Shown one piece after another: positions 48,791 through 58,775 of a stretch of DNA of 64,000 nt (positions are counted from its first letter, which is position 1; each line of letters starts with the position of its first letter). The translations under genes were made by a program, and so were the position numbers. The notes under the pieces were generated by a model. The model searched no databases. It worked only from the letters and a program-made list of their open reading frames with translations, and was not told where the DNA came from. Source of the stretch: Luteibacter aegosomatissinici (GTDB lineage: Bacteria; Pseudomonadota; Gammaproteobacteria; Xanthomonadales; Rhodanobacteraceae). Location of the stretch: positions 1,116,001 to 1,180,000 of the forward strand of contig NZ_CP095742.1 of the NCBI RefSeq assembly GCF_023078495.1. Direction: 5' to 3'.

Positions 48791-50110
48791 GTGGCTGGAG
48801 CGCAGGGCAATACGCTCGGCTCGCTGGGCAAACTGACGGAACTGCGTCAGCGCATCTTTTTCCTGATTGGTGCGTTGATCGTCTTCCGCCTCGGTTCGTT
48901 CATTCCCGTTCCGGGCGTGAACCCCGAGGCGATGACGAGCCTGGTTGAGGGCGGCGGCGGCCTGCTGAACATGGTCAACATGTTCTCGGGTGGTTCGCTG
49001 TCCCGCTTCTCGGTATTCGCGCTGGGCGTGGTGCCCTACATTTCGGCGTCGATCGTGATCCAGATGATGGGTTCGGTCATTCCGTCGCTGATGGCACTGC
49101 GCAAGGAAGGCGAGTCGGGTCGCCGGAAGATGACCACGTATACCCGTTTCGGCACGGTGGGCCTCGCAGCCTTCCAGGCCTTCGGTATCGCGATCAACCT
49201 CCAGGGACAGACGGGTGCCCATGGTCCGGTGGTGTACATGCCGGGCGCGGGCTTCATCATGGCATCGGTGGTTGGCCTCACGGCGGGCACCATGTTCCTG
49301 ATGTGGCTGGGTGAGCAGATCACCGAGCGCGGCATCGGCAACGGCATTTCCATGCTGATCTTCGCCGGTATCGTGGCTGGCCTGCCCGCAGCGGTGGTGC
49401 ACACGCTCTCGATGGCCGACAACGGCCAGCTGACGGTGCTGAAGCTGCTGATGGTCGTGGTGGTGATCCTGGGTGTCACGGCGTTCGTGGTGTTCATGGA
49501 GCGTGCGCAGCGTCGCATCACCGTGAACTACGCGAAGCAGGGCAACCAGCGTCAGTTCCAGCGCCAGACCTCGCACCTGCCGCTCAAGATCAACATGGCG
49601 GGCGTCATTCCGCCGATCTTTGCGAGCAGCCTGCTGTTGTTCCCGGCGACCGCGGCCAACATGTTCGGCTCGGCCCACCAGATGCGTTGGCTCCAGTGGC
49701 TCACCACTGCGCTGACCCCGGGTGAGCCGGTTTACGACATCGTTTTCGCGGTCCTGGTCATCGGCTTCGCCTTCTTCTATACGGCGATCGTGTTCAACTC
49801 GCAGGAAACGGCCGATAACCTCAAGCGTTCGGGCGCACTGATTCCGGGCATCCGTCCGGGTCGGGCCACGGCGGACTACATCGATGGCGTCATGACTCGT
49901 CTTACGGGTGTTGGCGCGCTCTACATCGTCCTGGTCTGCCTGGTGCCGTCGTTCATGCAGAGCGCCTGGCAAGTCCCGTTCTATTTCGGCGGCACTTCGC
50001 TGCTGATCGTGGTGGTGGTGGTGATGGACTTTACGGCTCAGGTCCAGGCCCATCTTGTGAGCCACCAGTACGAGAGTCTGCTTAAAAAGTCTAATCTCCG
50101 CCGCGGCTGA
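48791..50110 (+). CDS. secY: Preprotein translocase subunit SecY
   Basis: 439 residues, ten membrane helices, the channel subunit of the Sec translocon. The GTG at 48791 is chosen because GGAG lies about nine bases upstream and the product begins [20 protein letters not shown], as in relatives. Upstream in-frame codons lie within rplO. The plug region [20 protein letters not shown] and the cytoplasmic loop [14 protein letters not shown] are present. No rpmJ follows. Confidence 0.96.
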   Translation: MAGAQGNTLGSLGKLTELRQRIFFLIGALIVFRLGSFIPVPGVNPEAMTSLVEGGGGLLNMVNMFSGGSLSRFSVFALGVVPYISASIVIQMMGSVIPSLMALRKEGESGRRKMTTYTRFGTVGLAAFQAFGIAINLQGQTGAHGPVVYMPGAGFIMASVVGLTAGTMFLMWLGEQITERGIGNGISMLIFAGIVAGLPAAVVHTLSMADNGQLTVLKLLMVVVVILGVTAFVVFMERAQRRITVNYAKQGNQRQFQRQTSHLPLKINMAGVIPPIFASSLLLFPATAANMFGSAHQMRWLQWLTTALTPGEPVYDIVFAVLVIGFAFFYTAIVFNSQETADNLKRSGALIPGIRPGRATADYIDGVMTRLTGVGALYIVLVCLVPSFMQSAWQVPFYFGGTSLLIVVVVVMDFTAQVQAHLVSHQYESLLKKSNLRRG

Positions 50111-50119
50111 GATTAGACT

Positions 50120-50170
50120 GGAAGTCCCCGAGTAGGGGAGGCCGCGGCGCCCTGGCGCCGCAGGACTTCC
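50120..50170 (+). promoter_or_regulatory. secY-rpsM nested hairpin, alpha-operon leader candidate
   Basis: An outer stem GGAAGTCC/GGACTTCC encloses an inner stem GCGGCGCC-CTG-GCGCCGC. A possible -10 TAGAAT follows at 50190-50195 with a weak -35. In E. coli S4 represses translation from a pseudoknot at this position. Whether this structure has the same role is inferred only from location. Confidence 0.5.
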
Positions 50171-50237
50171 CGTTTAGGTTAAACAAGGTTAGAATTGCGC
50201 GTTTACCGCGCTCGAAGCACATTGGAGACAGTACATC

Positions 50238-50594
50238 ATGGCGCGCATCGCGGGTGTCAATTTGCCGGTCCAGAAGCATGTCTGGGTTGGCCTGCAGAGC
50301 ATTTACGGAATCGGCCGTTCGCGGGCGAAGAAGGTCTGTTCTGACGCTGGCGTGGTTCCGACCACCCAGATCAAGTCGTTGAGCGAAGGCGAGGTCGAAA
50401 AGATCCGCGCCGAAGTCGCTAAGTACACGGTCGAGGGCGACCTCCGCCGCGAAATCGGCATGGCAGTCAAGCGTCTGATGGACCTGGGTTGCTACCGTGG
50501 CCTGCGCCACCGTCGTGGCCTGCCGGTGCGCGGCCAGCGCACGCGTACCAACGCCCGTACCCGTAAGGGTCCGCGTCGTCCGATCAAGAAGTAA
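50238..50594 (+). CDS. rpsM: 30S ribosomal protein S13
   Basis: 118 residues. It begins [20 protein letters not shown] and ends with [19 protein letters not shown], contacting mRNA and the P-site tRNA. The ATG is preceded by TGGAGAC. It is the first gene of the alpha operon. Confidence 0.97.
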   Translation: MARIAGVNLPVQKHVWVGLQSIYGIGRSRAKKVCSDAGVVPTTQIKSLSEGEVEKIRAEVAKYTVEGDLRREIGMAVKRLMDLGCYRGLRHRRGLPVRGQRTRTNARTRKGPRRPIKK

Positions 50595-50606
50595 CGGATA
50601 CCGATT

Positions 50607-50993
50607 ATGGCTAAGCCGGTTAAGACCAAGAAGAAGATCAAGCGCGTTGTCACGGATGCCGTGGCGCACGTGCAGGCTTCCTTCAACAACACCATCGTCA
50701 CGATCACCGATCGCCAGGGCAACGCCCTGTCGTGGGCGACCGCAGGCGGCGCGGGTTTCCGCGGCTCCCGCAAGTCGACCCCGTTCGCTGCCCAGGTTGC
50801 CGCCGAAAAGGCTGGCCGCGCTGCCGGCGACTACGGTGTGAAGACCGTGGAAGTTCGCATCAAGGGCCCAGGCCCGGGCCGCGAGTCGGCCGTGCGTTCC
50901 CTGAATGCGTTGGGCTACAAGGTGCTCAACATTATTGACGTCACGCCGATTCCGCATAACGGCTGCCGTCCCCCCAAGAAGCGTCGCGTCTAA
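50607..50993 (+). CDS. rpsK: 30S ribosomal protein S11
   Basis: 128 residues. The signature region ends [17 protein letters not shown], with the conserved asparagine-glycine that can form isoaspartate. It lies in the 30S platform. It lies 12 bp after rpsM. Confidence 0.97.
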   Translation: MAKPVKTKKKIKRVVTDAVAHVQASFNNTIVTITDRQGNALSWATAGGAGFRGSRKSTPFAAQVAAEKAGRAAGDYGVKTVEVRIKGPGPGRESAVRSLNALGYKVLNIIDVTPIPHNGCRPPKKRRV

Positions 50994-51004
50994 GGAGCAT
51001 ACCC

Positions 51005-51631
<627 letters not shown>

Positions 51632-51647
51632 TCCACCGGAGCCTTGC

Positions 51648-52646
51648 ATGGCAGTATCGTCAACTAGTGTGCTGCGGCCTCGTGGCCTCAGCGTCGAGCA
51701 GCTTGGCGCCAACCGCGCTAAGGTAGTGGTAGAGCCGCTCGAGCGTGGTTTTGGCCACACCCTGGGCAACGCGCTGCGCCGCGTGCTGCTCTCTTCGATT
51801 CCGGGCAGCGCCATCGTCGAAGTCGAAATCGACGGCGTGCTGCACGAGTACACCACCCTGGAAGGCCTTCAGGAAGATGTCATTGAGGTTCTCCTGAACC
51901 TCAAGGACGTCGCCATTCGCCAGCACAGCGGTGACGAAGTCACCCTGACGCTCTCGAAGAAGGGCAAGGGCGTGGTCACGGCGGGCGATATCGCCGTCGA
52001 CCACACTGTTGAAATCGTCAACCCGGATCATGTGATCTGCCACCTCACCAAGGATGTGGCACTGAACATGCGTCTGAAGGTTCGCAAGGGCGTCGGCTAC
52101 CAGCCCGCCAGCGCGCGCCAGCATCCGGATGACGAGACGCGGCCGATCGGCCGTCTGCAGCTTGACGCGTCGTTCGCGCCGGTGCTGCGCGTGGCTTACG
52201 AAGTGGACGCCGCTCGCGTTGAGCAGCGCACCAACCTCGACAAGCTCGTGCTCGACATCGAGACGAACGGCACGATCGGTGCTGAAGACGCTGTCCGCAA
52301 GGCGGCTGAAATCATCAACGACCAGCTGTCGGTTTTCGGCGATTTCTCGCGCCGCGAGTCCGATTCGACCAAGGCGGAGAAGGGCGGTTTCGATCCGCTG
52401 CTGCTCCGTCCGATCGACGACCTCGAACTGACGGTCCGTTCGGCGAACTGCCTGAAGGCGGAGAGCATCTACTACATCGGCGATCTGGTTCAGAAGACCG
52501 AAGTGGAGCTGCTCAAGACCCCGAACCTGGGCAAGAAGTCCCTGACCGAAATCAAGGATGTCCTTGGCGGTCGCGGTCTCGCCCTCGGCATGAAGCTCGA
52601 AAACTGGCCGCCGCCGGGTCTTTCCCACGGCATGCAGCTGGGCTGA
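51648..52646 (+). CDS. rpoA: RNA polymerase subunit alpha
   Basis: 332 residues. The N-terminal dimerisation domain contains [20 protein letters not shown]. The C-terminal domain recognises UP elements and activators through [18 protein letters not shown], where the E. coli R265-equivalent is kept. It is followed by a hairpin before rplQ. Confidence 0.97.
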   Translation: MAVSSTSVLRPRGLSVEQLGANRAKVVVEPLERGFGHTLGNALRRVLLSSIPGSAIVEVEIDGVLHEYTTLEGLQEDVIEVLLNLKDVAIRQHSGDEVTLTLSKKGKGVVTAGDIAVDHTVEIVNPDHVICHLTKDVALNMRLKVRKGVGYQPASARQHPDDETRPIGRLQLDASFAPVLRVAYEVDAARVEQRTNLDKLVLDIETNGTIGAEDAVRKAAEIINDQLSVFGDFSRRESDSTKAEKGGFDPLLLRPIDDLELTVRSANCLKAESIYYIGDLVQKTEVELLKTPNLGKKSLTEIKDVLGGRGLALGMKLENWPPPGLSHGMQLG

Positions 52647-52652
52647 TATACC

Positions 52653-52686
52653 CCGGGGCGATCACTTGATCGCCCCGGTTCTTTGC
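52653..52686 (+). terminator. Hairpin between rpoA and rplQ, probable terminator
   Basis: The stem CCGGGGCGATC-ACTT-GATCGCCCCGG is strong and is followed by TTCTTT. It lies six bases after the rpoA stop, so most alpha-operon transcripts may end here. rplQ starts 207 bp after rpoA. Confidence 0.75.
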
Positions 52687-52853
52687 GTCAACCGGCGGAT
52701 GCCACGCGCACTTCCACCGGGTTACCCAAGCGGTCCACAGAGGCCGTGCTCTTATAACGGGGCGTTTTGACAGCCTCGAATAGCGGGCAACCGCGGGAAG
52801 CCGGCCCTCCTGGCCGACTTTTCATAACAACAGACCTATAGAGAGTAATCGCC

Positions 52854-53240
52854 ATGCGCCACCAGAAATCCGGTCGCAAGCTCAACCGCACGAGCAGCCA
52901 CCGCGAAGCCATGTTCAAGAACATGGCCGCGTCGCTGATCAAGCACGAGCTGATCCGCACCACCCTGCCGAAGGCCAAGGAACTCCGTCGCGTCGCCGAG
53001 CCGCTCATCACGCTCGCGAAGACCGATGGCGTTGCCAACCGCCGCCTCGCTTTCTCGCGCCTGCGCGACAAGCAGGCCGTGGGCAAGCTGTTCGTCGAGC
53101 TCGGCCCGCGTTACCGCGAGCGTCCCGGCGGCTACCTGCGCATCCTCAAGTGCGGCTTCCGCCCGGGCGACAACGCCCCGATGGCGTACGTCGAGCTGGT
53201 CGATCGCCCGGCGACGTCCGAAGCGGTCGACGCCGAGTAA
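52854..53240 (+). CDS. rplQ: 50S ribosomal protein L17
   Basis: 128 residues. It begins [20 protein letters not shown] and has the signature region with [20 protein letters not shown]. It lies at the tunnel exit. The long gap and hairpin upstream suggest it is expressed by readthrough or its own promoter, which I could not identify. Confidence 0.96.
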   Translation: MRHQKSGRKLNRTSSHREAMFKNMAASLIKHELIRTTLPKAKELRRVAEPLITLAKTDGVANRRLAFSRLRDKQAVGKLFVELGPRYRERPGGYLRILKCGFRPGDNAPMAYVELVDRPATSEAVDAE

Positions 53241-53265
53241 GCGTCCTTCGCTACGCGTAATACCG

Positions 53266-53302
53266 AAGCCCCGGCTGAGCAATCAGCCGGGGCTTTTCTT
53301 TT
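53266..53302 (+). terminator. Intrinsic terminator after rplQ
   Basis: AAGCCCCGGCTGA-GCAA-TCAGCCGGGGCTT followed by TTCTTTT. It closes the ribosomal superlocus. Confidence 0.93.
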
Positions 53303-53345
53303 GGCCGAATCCTTGGGTTCCGGGCGAACAAGGGGGCGCCGTCGC

Positions 53346-53374
53346 CTGCAGGAGCGCGCGTGCGCGCGATCGGG
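53346..53374. repeat. Single REP palindrome before dsbB
   Basis: GCAGGAGCGCGCGTGCGCGC followed by GATCGGG, a REP-core variant, in the 246-bp gap between rplQ and dsbB. Nothing else in 53375-53486 is certain. Confidence 0.75.
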
Positions 53375-53486
53375 CGTGCCGCAGCGCTAAGTCCTTGACG
53401 TGGTTACAAACGAAACTTCTTCCACCTACTGACAAACCGGGGCACAAAGCGTTAACGTGGGCATCCCCGCACCGCACCATCCCCGA

Positions 53487-54023
53487 ATGAACCCTCTTAC
53501 CTGGTCGTACCGCTCGCGATATCTCGCTGGTTTCCTCGTCTGTGCCGGCCTTATGGGCTTCGCGCTTTATGCGCAGTACCAGATGCATCTGGACCCGTGC
53601 CCCCTGTGCATCTTCCAGCGCATTGCCGTATGCGTCATGGGTTTGTTCTTCCTGGTGGGTGCACTGCACGGGCCGGTGAAGAAGGGCGCCCGCACGGTCT
53701 ACGCTGTCCTGATCACGCTGGGCGGCGCGTGGGGTATCGCCACTGCCGGCCGCCATCTCTGGCTGCAGAGCCTTCCCGCCGACCAGGTGCCCGCATGCGG
53801 GCCCGGGCTCGGCTACCTGTTCGACGCGTTCCCATTCCTGAAAATGCTCAAGCTCGCATTCACCGGTTCCGGTGAGTGCGCCAAGATCGAGCCGATCCTG
53901 GGCCTGCCGATGCCGGCATGGACCCTGATCTTCTTCATTGTCCTCACCGTATGGGCCTGGCTGGCCCTGCGCAGCACCACCCGTTCCCCGTCTTCCCGCG
54001 CTGTCCAAAGCGCAACCACGTAG
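53487..54023 (+). CDS. dsbB: Disulfide bond formation protein DsbB
   Basis: 178 residues, four membrane helices. The redox pairs are C38/C41 in DPCPLC and C104/C131 in the second periplasmic loop (VPACGPG and SGECAK), the spacing known from E. coli DsbB. It reoxidises DsbA and passes electrons to quinone. The ATG at 53487 gives a normal N terminus. An upstream in-frame ATG would add ten residues with no support. Confidence 0.94.
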   Translation: MNPLTWSYRSRYLAGFLVCAGLMGFALYAQYQMHLDPCPLCIFQRIAVCVMGLFFLVGALHGPVKKGARTVYAVLITLGGAWGIATAGRHLWLQSLPADQVPACGPGLGYLFDAFPFLKMLKLAFTGSGECAKIEPILGLPMPAWTLIFFIVLTVWAWLALRSTTRSPSSRAVQSATT

Positions 54024-54034
54024 GCCCCGCTGTC

Positions 54035-55408
54035 ATGCCGCACTCCCTCAAAGCCGTTCCTCCCCCGACCGCCAACTGGGCGCCGGGCACCTGGCGTTCG
54101 CGGACCGCGTTGCAGCAGCCCACGTATGAGAACCAGGACGAACTGAACGCGTCGCTCGCCCAGTTGGGCCAGTTGCCACCGCTCGTCACGTCCTGGGAGA
54201 TCAACACGCTCAAGCAGCGCATCGCTGAAGCCCAGGAGGGCGAGCGCTTCCTCCTCCAGGGTGGCGATTGCGCCGAGAGCTTCGCTGACTGCACCAGCCC
54301 GATCATTTCGAACCGGCTGAAGGTCCTGCTGCAGATGAGCCTCGTGCTCGTGCACGGCCTGAAGAAGCCCGTGCTGCGCGTGGGTCGCTTTGCTGGCCAG
54401 TACGCCAAGCCGCGCTCGGCGGATTCGGAAACCCGCGATGGCGTCACGCTGCCCGCGTTCCGAGGCGATCTGGTCAACAGCCCCGAGTTCACCCCCGAAG
54501 CGCGTCGCGCGGATCCGCAGCGCCTGATCAAGGCGCACGCACGCTCGGCGATGACCATGAATTTCGTCCGTGCGCTGATCGATGGCGGGTTTGCCGACCT
54601 GCATCATCCGGAGTACTGGGACCTGGCATGGGTGGAGCATTCGCCGCTCGCGGCCGAGTACAAGCGCATGGTGGCCAGCATTGGCGATTCGCTGCGCTTC
54701 ATGGAGACGCTGGCCGGCCAGTCGATCTCCAGCTACTCGCGCGTGGATTTCTACACGTCGCACGAAGCGCTGCTGCTGCACTACGAAGAGGCGCTGACGC
54801 GTCAGGTGCCGCGCCAGGATGGCTGGTTCAACCTGTCCACGCACTTCCCGTGGATCGGCATGCGCACGGCGGCACTGGATGGCGCGCACACCGAATACTT
54901 CCGCGGCATCCGCAACCCGATTGCGGTGAAGGTCGGCCCGACGGTGCAACCGGATGACCTGCTGCGCCTGATCGACGTGCTCAACCCGAACGACGAGCCG
55001 GGCCGCCTGACCCTGATCCACCGCATGGGCAACGACAAGATCGCGACGCAGCTGCAGCCGTTGCTGGAGGCAGTGAAGCGCGATGGCCGCCGCGTGCTAT
55101 GGGTAGCCGACCCGATGCACGGCAACACCGAGAGCACGAGCAACGGTTACAAGACTCGCCGTTTCGCGAATATCGCGGGCGAGTTGGATCAGGCGTTCGA
55201 TATCCACGCGGCGGCCGGTACACGCCTTGGCGGTGTGCACCTGGAGCTGACGGGCGAGAACGTGACCGAGTGCCTGGGTGGCGCGCGTGGCCTGGTGGAG
55301 CAGGATCTCGATCGCGCGTACAAGTCGATGGTGGACCCACGCCTGAACTACGAGCAGTCGCTGGAACTGGCGATGCTGATCGTGAGGAAATCAGGCGGCA
55401 TGGTGTGA
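54035..55408 (+). CDS. Class II DAHP synthase
   Basis: A 457-residue 3-deoxy-7-phosphoheptulonate synthase of the plant-like class II, unrelated in sequence to the AroF/G/H class I enzymes. It condenses phosphoenolpyruvate and erythrose-4-phosphate, opening the shikimate pathway. Visible motifs are LLQGGDCAESF with the metal-site cysteine, RVGRFAGQYAKPRS, VKVGPTVQPDDLL and WVADPMHGNTES. The ATG at 54035 starts MPHSLKAVPPPTANWAPG. It lies 11 bp after dsbB and ends just before a terminator. Confidence 0.94.
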   Translation: MPHSLKAVPPPTANWAPGTWRSRTALQQPTYENQDELNASLAQLGQLPPLVTSWEINTLKQRIAEAQEGERFLLQGGDCAESFADCTSPIISNRLKVLLQMSLVLVHGLKKPVLRVGRFAGQYAKPRSADSETRDGVTLPAFRGDLVNSPEFTPEARRADPQRLIKAHARSAMTMNFVRALIDGGFADLHHPEYWDLAWVEHSPLAAEYKRMVASIGDSLRFMETLAGQSISSYSRVDFYTSHEALLLHYEEALTRQVPRQDGWFNLSTHFPWIGMRTAALDGAHTEYFRGIRNPIAVKVGPTVQPDDLLRLIDVLNPNDEPGRLTLIHRMGNDKIATQLQPLLEAVKRDGRRVLWVADPMHGNTESTSNGYKTRRFANIAGELDQAFDIHAAAGTRLGGVHLELTGENVTECLGGARGLVEQDLDRAYKSMVDPRLNYEQSLELAMLIVRKSGGMV

Positions 55409-55409
55409 C

Positions 55410-55442
55410 AAAGAAACCCCGCTTCGGCGGGGTTTCTTTTTG
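55410..55442 (+). terminator. Intrinsic terminator after DAHP synthase gene
   Basis: AAAGAAACCCCGC-TTC-GGCGGGGTTTCTTTTT immediately after the stop codon, a strong hairpin with a T run. Confidence 0.94.
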
Positions 55443-55815
55443 CCACGCTCGCCTTCGGCCTTGCGCTAGTGAAGCGGTTCATTCGCTTTCGCGAATGCAT
55501 GTAACCAGCGGCTTACGCCGCCTCGTGCTGGTGGGCTTGGGGCCGAGAGCCGTCGGTGCCCACCCTCGCTGCTCAGACAAGTCTCCAGCGTTCGACAAGG
55601 ATGCCGCTACGCGGCCATGTACTTATTTGGCCTACGGCCGCGAACCGGCCGCCGTGAGGGGCTTTTCGACGAGACATCCGTGTCTCGTCAAAAAGGAACG
55701 GCCATCCATGGCCGTCCCCCTGCGGGCTATTCCCTCCCGTCGGCCTCGCCTCCGAAACTCGCCTCGAGGGTGGGCACCGACGACTCTCTTCACCCATGAG
55801 GTGGCGTGATGGGCG
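55443..55815 (-). repeat. Hairpin-array repeat, left arm (site 2)
   Basis: Inverse of 346-690. It includes the stem GACGAGACA/TGTCTCGTC at 55668-55689, the ATGGCCGT stem region near 55700-55717, and outer hairpins CATTCGC-TTTC-GCGAATG near 55487-55499 and GCGGC-TTAC-GCCGC near 55510-55523. It runs directly from the terminator of the DAHP synthase gene. Open frames crossing it (for example on the plus strand near 55.6 kb) follow the repeat and are not credible genes. Confidence 0.82.
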
Positions 55816-55843
55816 AGCTCGTATCTCGTGACGCCATGCCGTT

Positions 55844-55937
55844 GTAGGAGGCCACCCTGTGGCCGACAGCTTTCGCGATACCGTCGCTGGGCCTGCGCGC
55901 TCGGCGAAACGATGTCGCCCACAGGGTGGGCTCCTAC
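55844..55937. repeat. REP doublet (GTAGGAG type) at site 2
   Basis: GTAGGAGGCCACCCTGTGGC from 55844 and the inverse CCCACAGGGTGGGCTCCTAC ending at about 55937, the same REP subtype as at 125-156. It again lies between two inverted arms of the hairpin-array repeat. Confidence 0.82.
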
Positions 55938-55978
55938 AACGGGGGGCGCTATTCGATGAATGAATGCGCCAGGCTTGT

Positions 55979-56004
55979 GTAGTAGCGTGCTTGCACGCGA
56001 TCAA
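55979..56004. repeat. REP-like palindrome at site 2
   Basis: GTAGCGTGCTTGCACGC followed by GATC, a shorter REP relative. From here to 56177 there is no recognisable gene. Confidence 0.55.
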
Positions 56005-56177
56005 CCCACGCAGCGATGACGCTATATCGCATCACCACGCGACGATCGGCAAACGCTGCCACAACGTCGCGTTTGCCGATGCACGCCACACGACCACCCC
56101 TGTCAGCGGACGAAGCAGCTGTCCGCCCACGCATGCCCGAACGCGCCCATCTACCCGCAGACAACGCCGCGGCTCTC

Positions 56178-56452
56178 CATCCACCCAACCTCATGGGTCA
56201 AAAGAGCCGTCGGTGCCCACCCTCGAGGCGAGTTCCGCACAAGAGAGCGGCCGTAGGCCACATAGATAAATCATGCCGCGCAGCGGCATTCCGCACCGAA
56301 CGCGGAGGACCTGTCTGAGCAGCGAGGGTGGGCACCGGCGGCTCTCGGCCTCAACCCCACAAGAGCGATGCGGCGGATGCCGCTCAACACACGCATTCGC
56401 AAAAGCGAATGAACTGCTCCACTAGCGCGAAGCCAAAGGCGAGCCAGCAACG
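56178..56452 (+). repeat. Hairpin-array repeat, right arm (site 2, internally shortened)
   Basis: Same order as 346-690, with a shared CCTCATGGGTCAAAAGAGCC start, GCGGCATTC and GTCTGAGCAGCGAGGGTGGG. About 110 bases holding the GACGAGACA stem are missing between CTCGAGGCGAGTTC and GCGGCCGTAGGCC. The outer tail with GCATTCGC-AAAA-GCGAATG matches the left arm. It stops exactly at the end of the convergent CoA-transferase gene. Confidence 0.8.
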
Positions 56453-57967
56453 TCAGGACAGCATCGTCCCGGTATCGAGCCACCGCTGGTGCCACGACAG
56501 CGCCTCCGGCAGCAGATGCGGCGTGTGCTTGCCAAAGCTCACGCGCGAGGCTCGATCGAAGTAATCCTCAAGCTGTGCACGGTACGACGGATCCACACAG
56601 TGATCCAGGATCTGCCTCGCACGATGCCGCGGCGGCAACCCGCGCAGATCGGCCAGGCCATGCTCCGTCACGATGATCGACACATCGTGCTCCGTATGGT
56701 CCACGTGGCTCACAATCGGCACCAGCGCCGAGATGCTGCCGTTCTTCGCCGTGCTTGGGCTCAGGAAGATCGACAGGAAGCTGTTACGCGCGAAATCGCC
56801 CGAGCCGCCGATGCCATTCATGATCCGGCTGCCCATCACGTGGGTCGAATTCACGTTGCCGTACAGATCCGCCTCGATCATGCCGTTCATCGCAATGCAG
56901 CCAAGGCGCCGCACGAGCTCCGGATGATTCGAAATCTCCTGCGTGCGCATGATGATGCGCTCGCGGTAGAAATCGATATTGCGCTTGAACTCCTCGTTCG
57001 CCGCAGGACTCAACGCAAAGCCCGTGCATGACGCAACGCGGAGCACGCCATCGCGCAGCATGTCGAGCATGCCGTCCTGGATCACCTCGGTGAACGCCGA
57101 AAGATCGCGGAAGCCGCTCTCCGAGAGCCCAGCCAGCACGGCGTTGGGAATATTGCCCACGCCCGACTGCAGCGGCAGCAGGTTCGCCGGCAGGCGCCCC
57201 TTCTTCACTTCATGCTGCAGGAACTCAATGAGGTGCCCCGCAATGCGCTTGCTCGTGTCGTCCGCCGGCGAAAACGGGCTGTTGCGATCCGGGCCATGCG
57301 TGCGCACCACGGCCACGACCTTGTCCGGATCCACACGCAACGAGGTCTCGCCGATACGGTCATCCGCGTGCACCAGCGGAATGGGCTTGCGATGCGGGGG
57401 CAGGGCAGTGCCGTAGTACACATCGTGCATGCCGTCGATGCCTTCGGGCTGCCAGTCGTTGACCTCGATGATCACTTTCTTCGCGAGGTCGAGCCAGGTC
57501 TTGTTATTGCCGATGGACGTCGAGGGAATCAGCGAGCCATCCTCGCGAATGCCGGCCACTTCGACGACAGCAGTATCGATATCGCCGTAGAAGCCAAACC
57601 ACACATGCTGTGCCACATGGCTCAGGTGGATATCGATGTAATCCAGCGTGCCGGCGTTGATGCGCTGGCGTGCATCCGGGTCGGTCTGGAACGGCATGCG
57701 CAGCGCGATGCCATCGGCCTTCGCCAGGGCACCGTCGAGTTCCGGGGCCGTGGACGCACCGGTCATCAGGCGGATGCGGAAGGCCTCACCCGCCACATGG
57801 GCATCTTCGATGCGCCGGGCCAGCGCCAGCGGCACGGCCTTGGGGTACCCGGAGCCGGTGAAGCCGCTCATTGCCACGGTCTCGCCGGGCTGGATAAGGG
57901 CGGCGGCGGCCTCCGCGCTGACCACGCGGTCGCGCAGGAGGGAGGAGCGGATGCGGTCGGAAGACAT
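56453..57967 (-). CDS. Succinyl-CoA:acetate CoA-transferase / acetyl-CoA hydrolase
   Basis: A 504-residue class I CoA-transferase of the AarC/Ach1 family. It moves CoA between acyl-CoA and acetate, or hydrolyses acetyl-CoA. The first domain has AMSGFTGSGYPKAVPLAL and LMTGASTAPELDGALA. The second has QSGVGNIPNAVLAGLSES and AFTEVIQDGMLD with the glutamate that forms the CoA thioester. The ATG at 57967 (MSSDRIRSSLLRDRV) is the family start. A longer frame upstream runs into non-conserved sequence. Transferase and hydrolase activities cannot be told apart by sequence here. Confidence 0.9.
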   Translation of the reverse strand: MSSDRIRSSLLRDRVVSAEAAAALIQPGETVAMSGFTGSGYPKAVPLALARRIEDAHVAGEAFRIRLMTGASTAPELDGALAKADGIALRMPFQTDPDARQRINAGTLDYIDIHLSHVAQHVWFGFYGDIDTAVVEVAGIREDGSLIPSTSIGNNKTWLDLAKKVIIEVNDWQPEGIDGMHDVYYGTALPPHRKPIPLVHADDRIGETSLRVDPDKVVAVVRTHGPDRNSPFSPADDTSKRIAGHLIEFLQHEVKKGRLPANLLPLQSGVGNIPNAVLAGLSESGFRDLSAFTEVIQDGMLDMLRDGVLRVASCTGFALSPAANEEFKRNIDFYRERIIMRTQEISNHPELVRRLGCIAMNGMIEADLYGNVNSTHVMGSRIMNGIGGSGDFARNSFLSIFLSPSTAKNGSISALVPIVSHVDHTEHDVSIIVTEHGLADLRGLPPRHRARQILDHCVDPSYRAQLEDYFDRASRVSFGKHTPHLLPEALSWHQRWLDTGTMLS

Positions 57968-58164
57968 GGGCGAGCCGGTGTTGCGGAGGGGACCGCCCAT
58001 TTTCCCATTCCGTCGACGCGATGGCCCATGCGACCAAGGTGGTATGGCAACCTGCCGCAGGTCGTGGCCGGGCCTGGGCAAAACGGGACACCGTGCCGGA
58101 ATCGCGGGCGGCCTTTTGTTACGCTCGGGAGGGCCGCGTCCTGGCGGCCAAGGAAGGAGTCGCG

Positions 58165-58764
58165 ATGCCCCGGCAACGCTTGCGCTACCCCGGTTCGTTC
58201 CGCCGCCCCACGCGAGCGGCCCTCGCCACCCTGTTGGCCGCCACGGCCACGCTAACGCACGCTACCGAAGCGAAGGAGACACCCCGCATGAATGCGTCTG
58301 CCGCCCACGTGACCGCCGAGCAGGCGATGCACGGCATGCTGGAATTGATCCGCACGACGCCCTCGGTGGCGGAACTCACGCCCGAAGCGATGGGCGAATG
58401 CCTGGGGCTGCCGATCAAGCGCCTCAGCACGGATCACTTTGGCTACGCGCAGCCGCTTTCCGGCGGTTGGGCCTTCAGCGTCGAGCGGCAGCAGGTCGGT
58501 TCGATGGGGCCGCGCATCGATCTGATCTTCTCCCCCGTGGGTGAGGATCGCCCGGCTGCGACACCCATTTGTACGCCTGACTTCGGCCACTTTACGCAGG
58601 AGCTGGAGCGCATGGGTTTCAAGCGCCAGAGCGCGCACGGCGAACATGGGCGCTGGACATACGACGCCTTCGACCGGCCTGGCCAGCATGTTGAGGTATA
58701 CCCGCTGGTCGCCGAGGGGGCGGACGCCGCGGGCGCCTGCGTGCAGATGGTCCTGGTGCGCTGA
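58165..58764 (+). CDS. Putative immunity protein of XVIPCD effector
   Basis: 199 residues from the ATG at 58165 with the ribosome binding site AAGGAAGGAG. A positively charged start and hydrophobic ATLLAATATLTHA form a signal peptide. A second ATG at 58288 (MNASAAHV) has its own strong GAAGGAG nine bases upstream and would give a 158-residue cytoplasmic form. The mature part resembles no family I know and has three cysteines (C-terminal VAEGADAAGACVQMVLVR). It ends 11 bases before the effector gene, the order usual for X-Tfi/X-Tfe pairs. The immunity role is inferred from that context. Confidence 0.7.
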   Translation: MPRQRLRYPGSFRRPTRAALATLLAATATLTHATEAKETPRMNASAAHVTAEQAMHGMLELIRTTPSVAELTPEAMGECLGLPIKRLSTDHFGYAQPLSGGWAFSVERQQVGSMGPRIDLIFSPVGEDRPAATPICTPDFGHFTQELERMGFKRQSAHGEHGRWTYDAFDRPGQHVEVYPLVAEGADAAGACVQMVLVR

Positions 58765-58775
58765 GGGGGCAGGCC

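Noticed and set aside
55099-55809. A 236-codon plus-strand frame running from the DAHP synthase gene into the repeat
   Set aside because: It is out of frame within the enzyme gene and then reads repeat sequence.
55443-56452. Insertion sequence remnant
   Set aside because: No transposase fragment or target-site duplication is visible. The inverted arms consist of hairpins rather than coding sequence.
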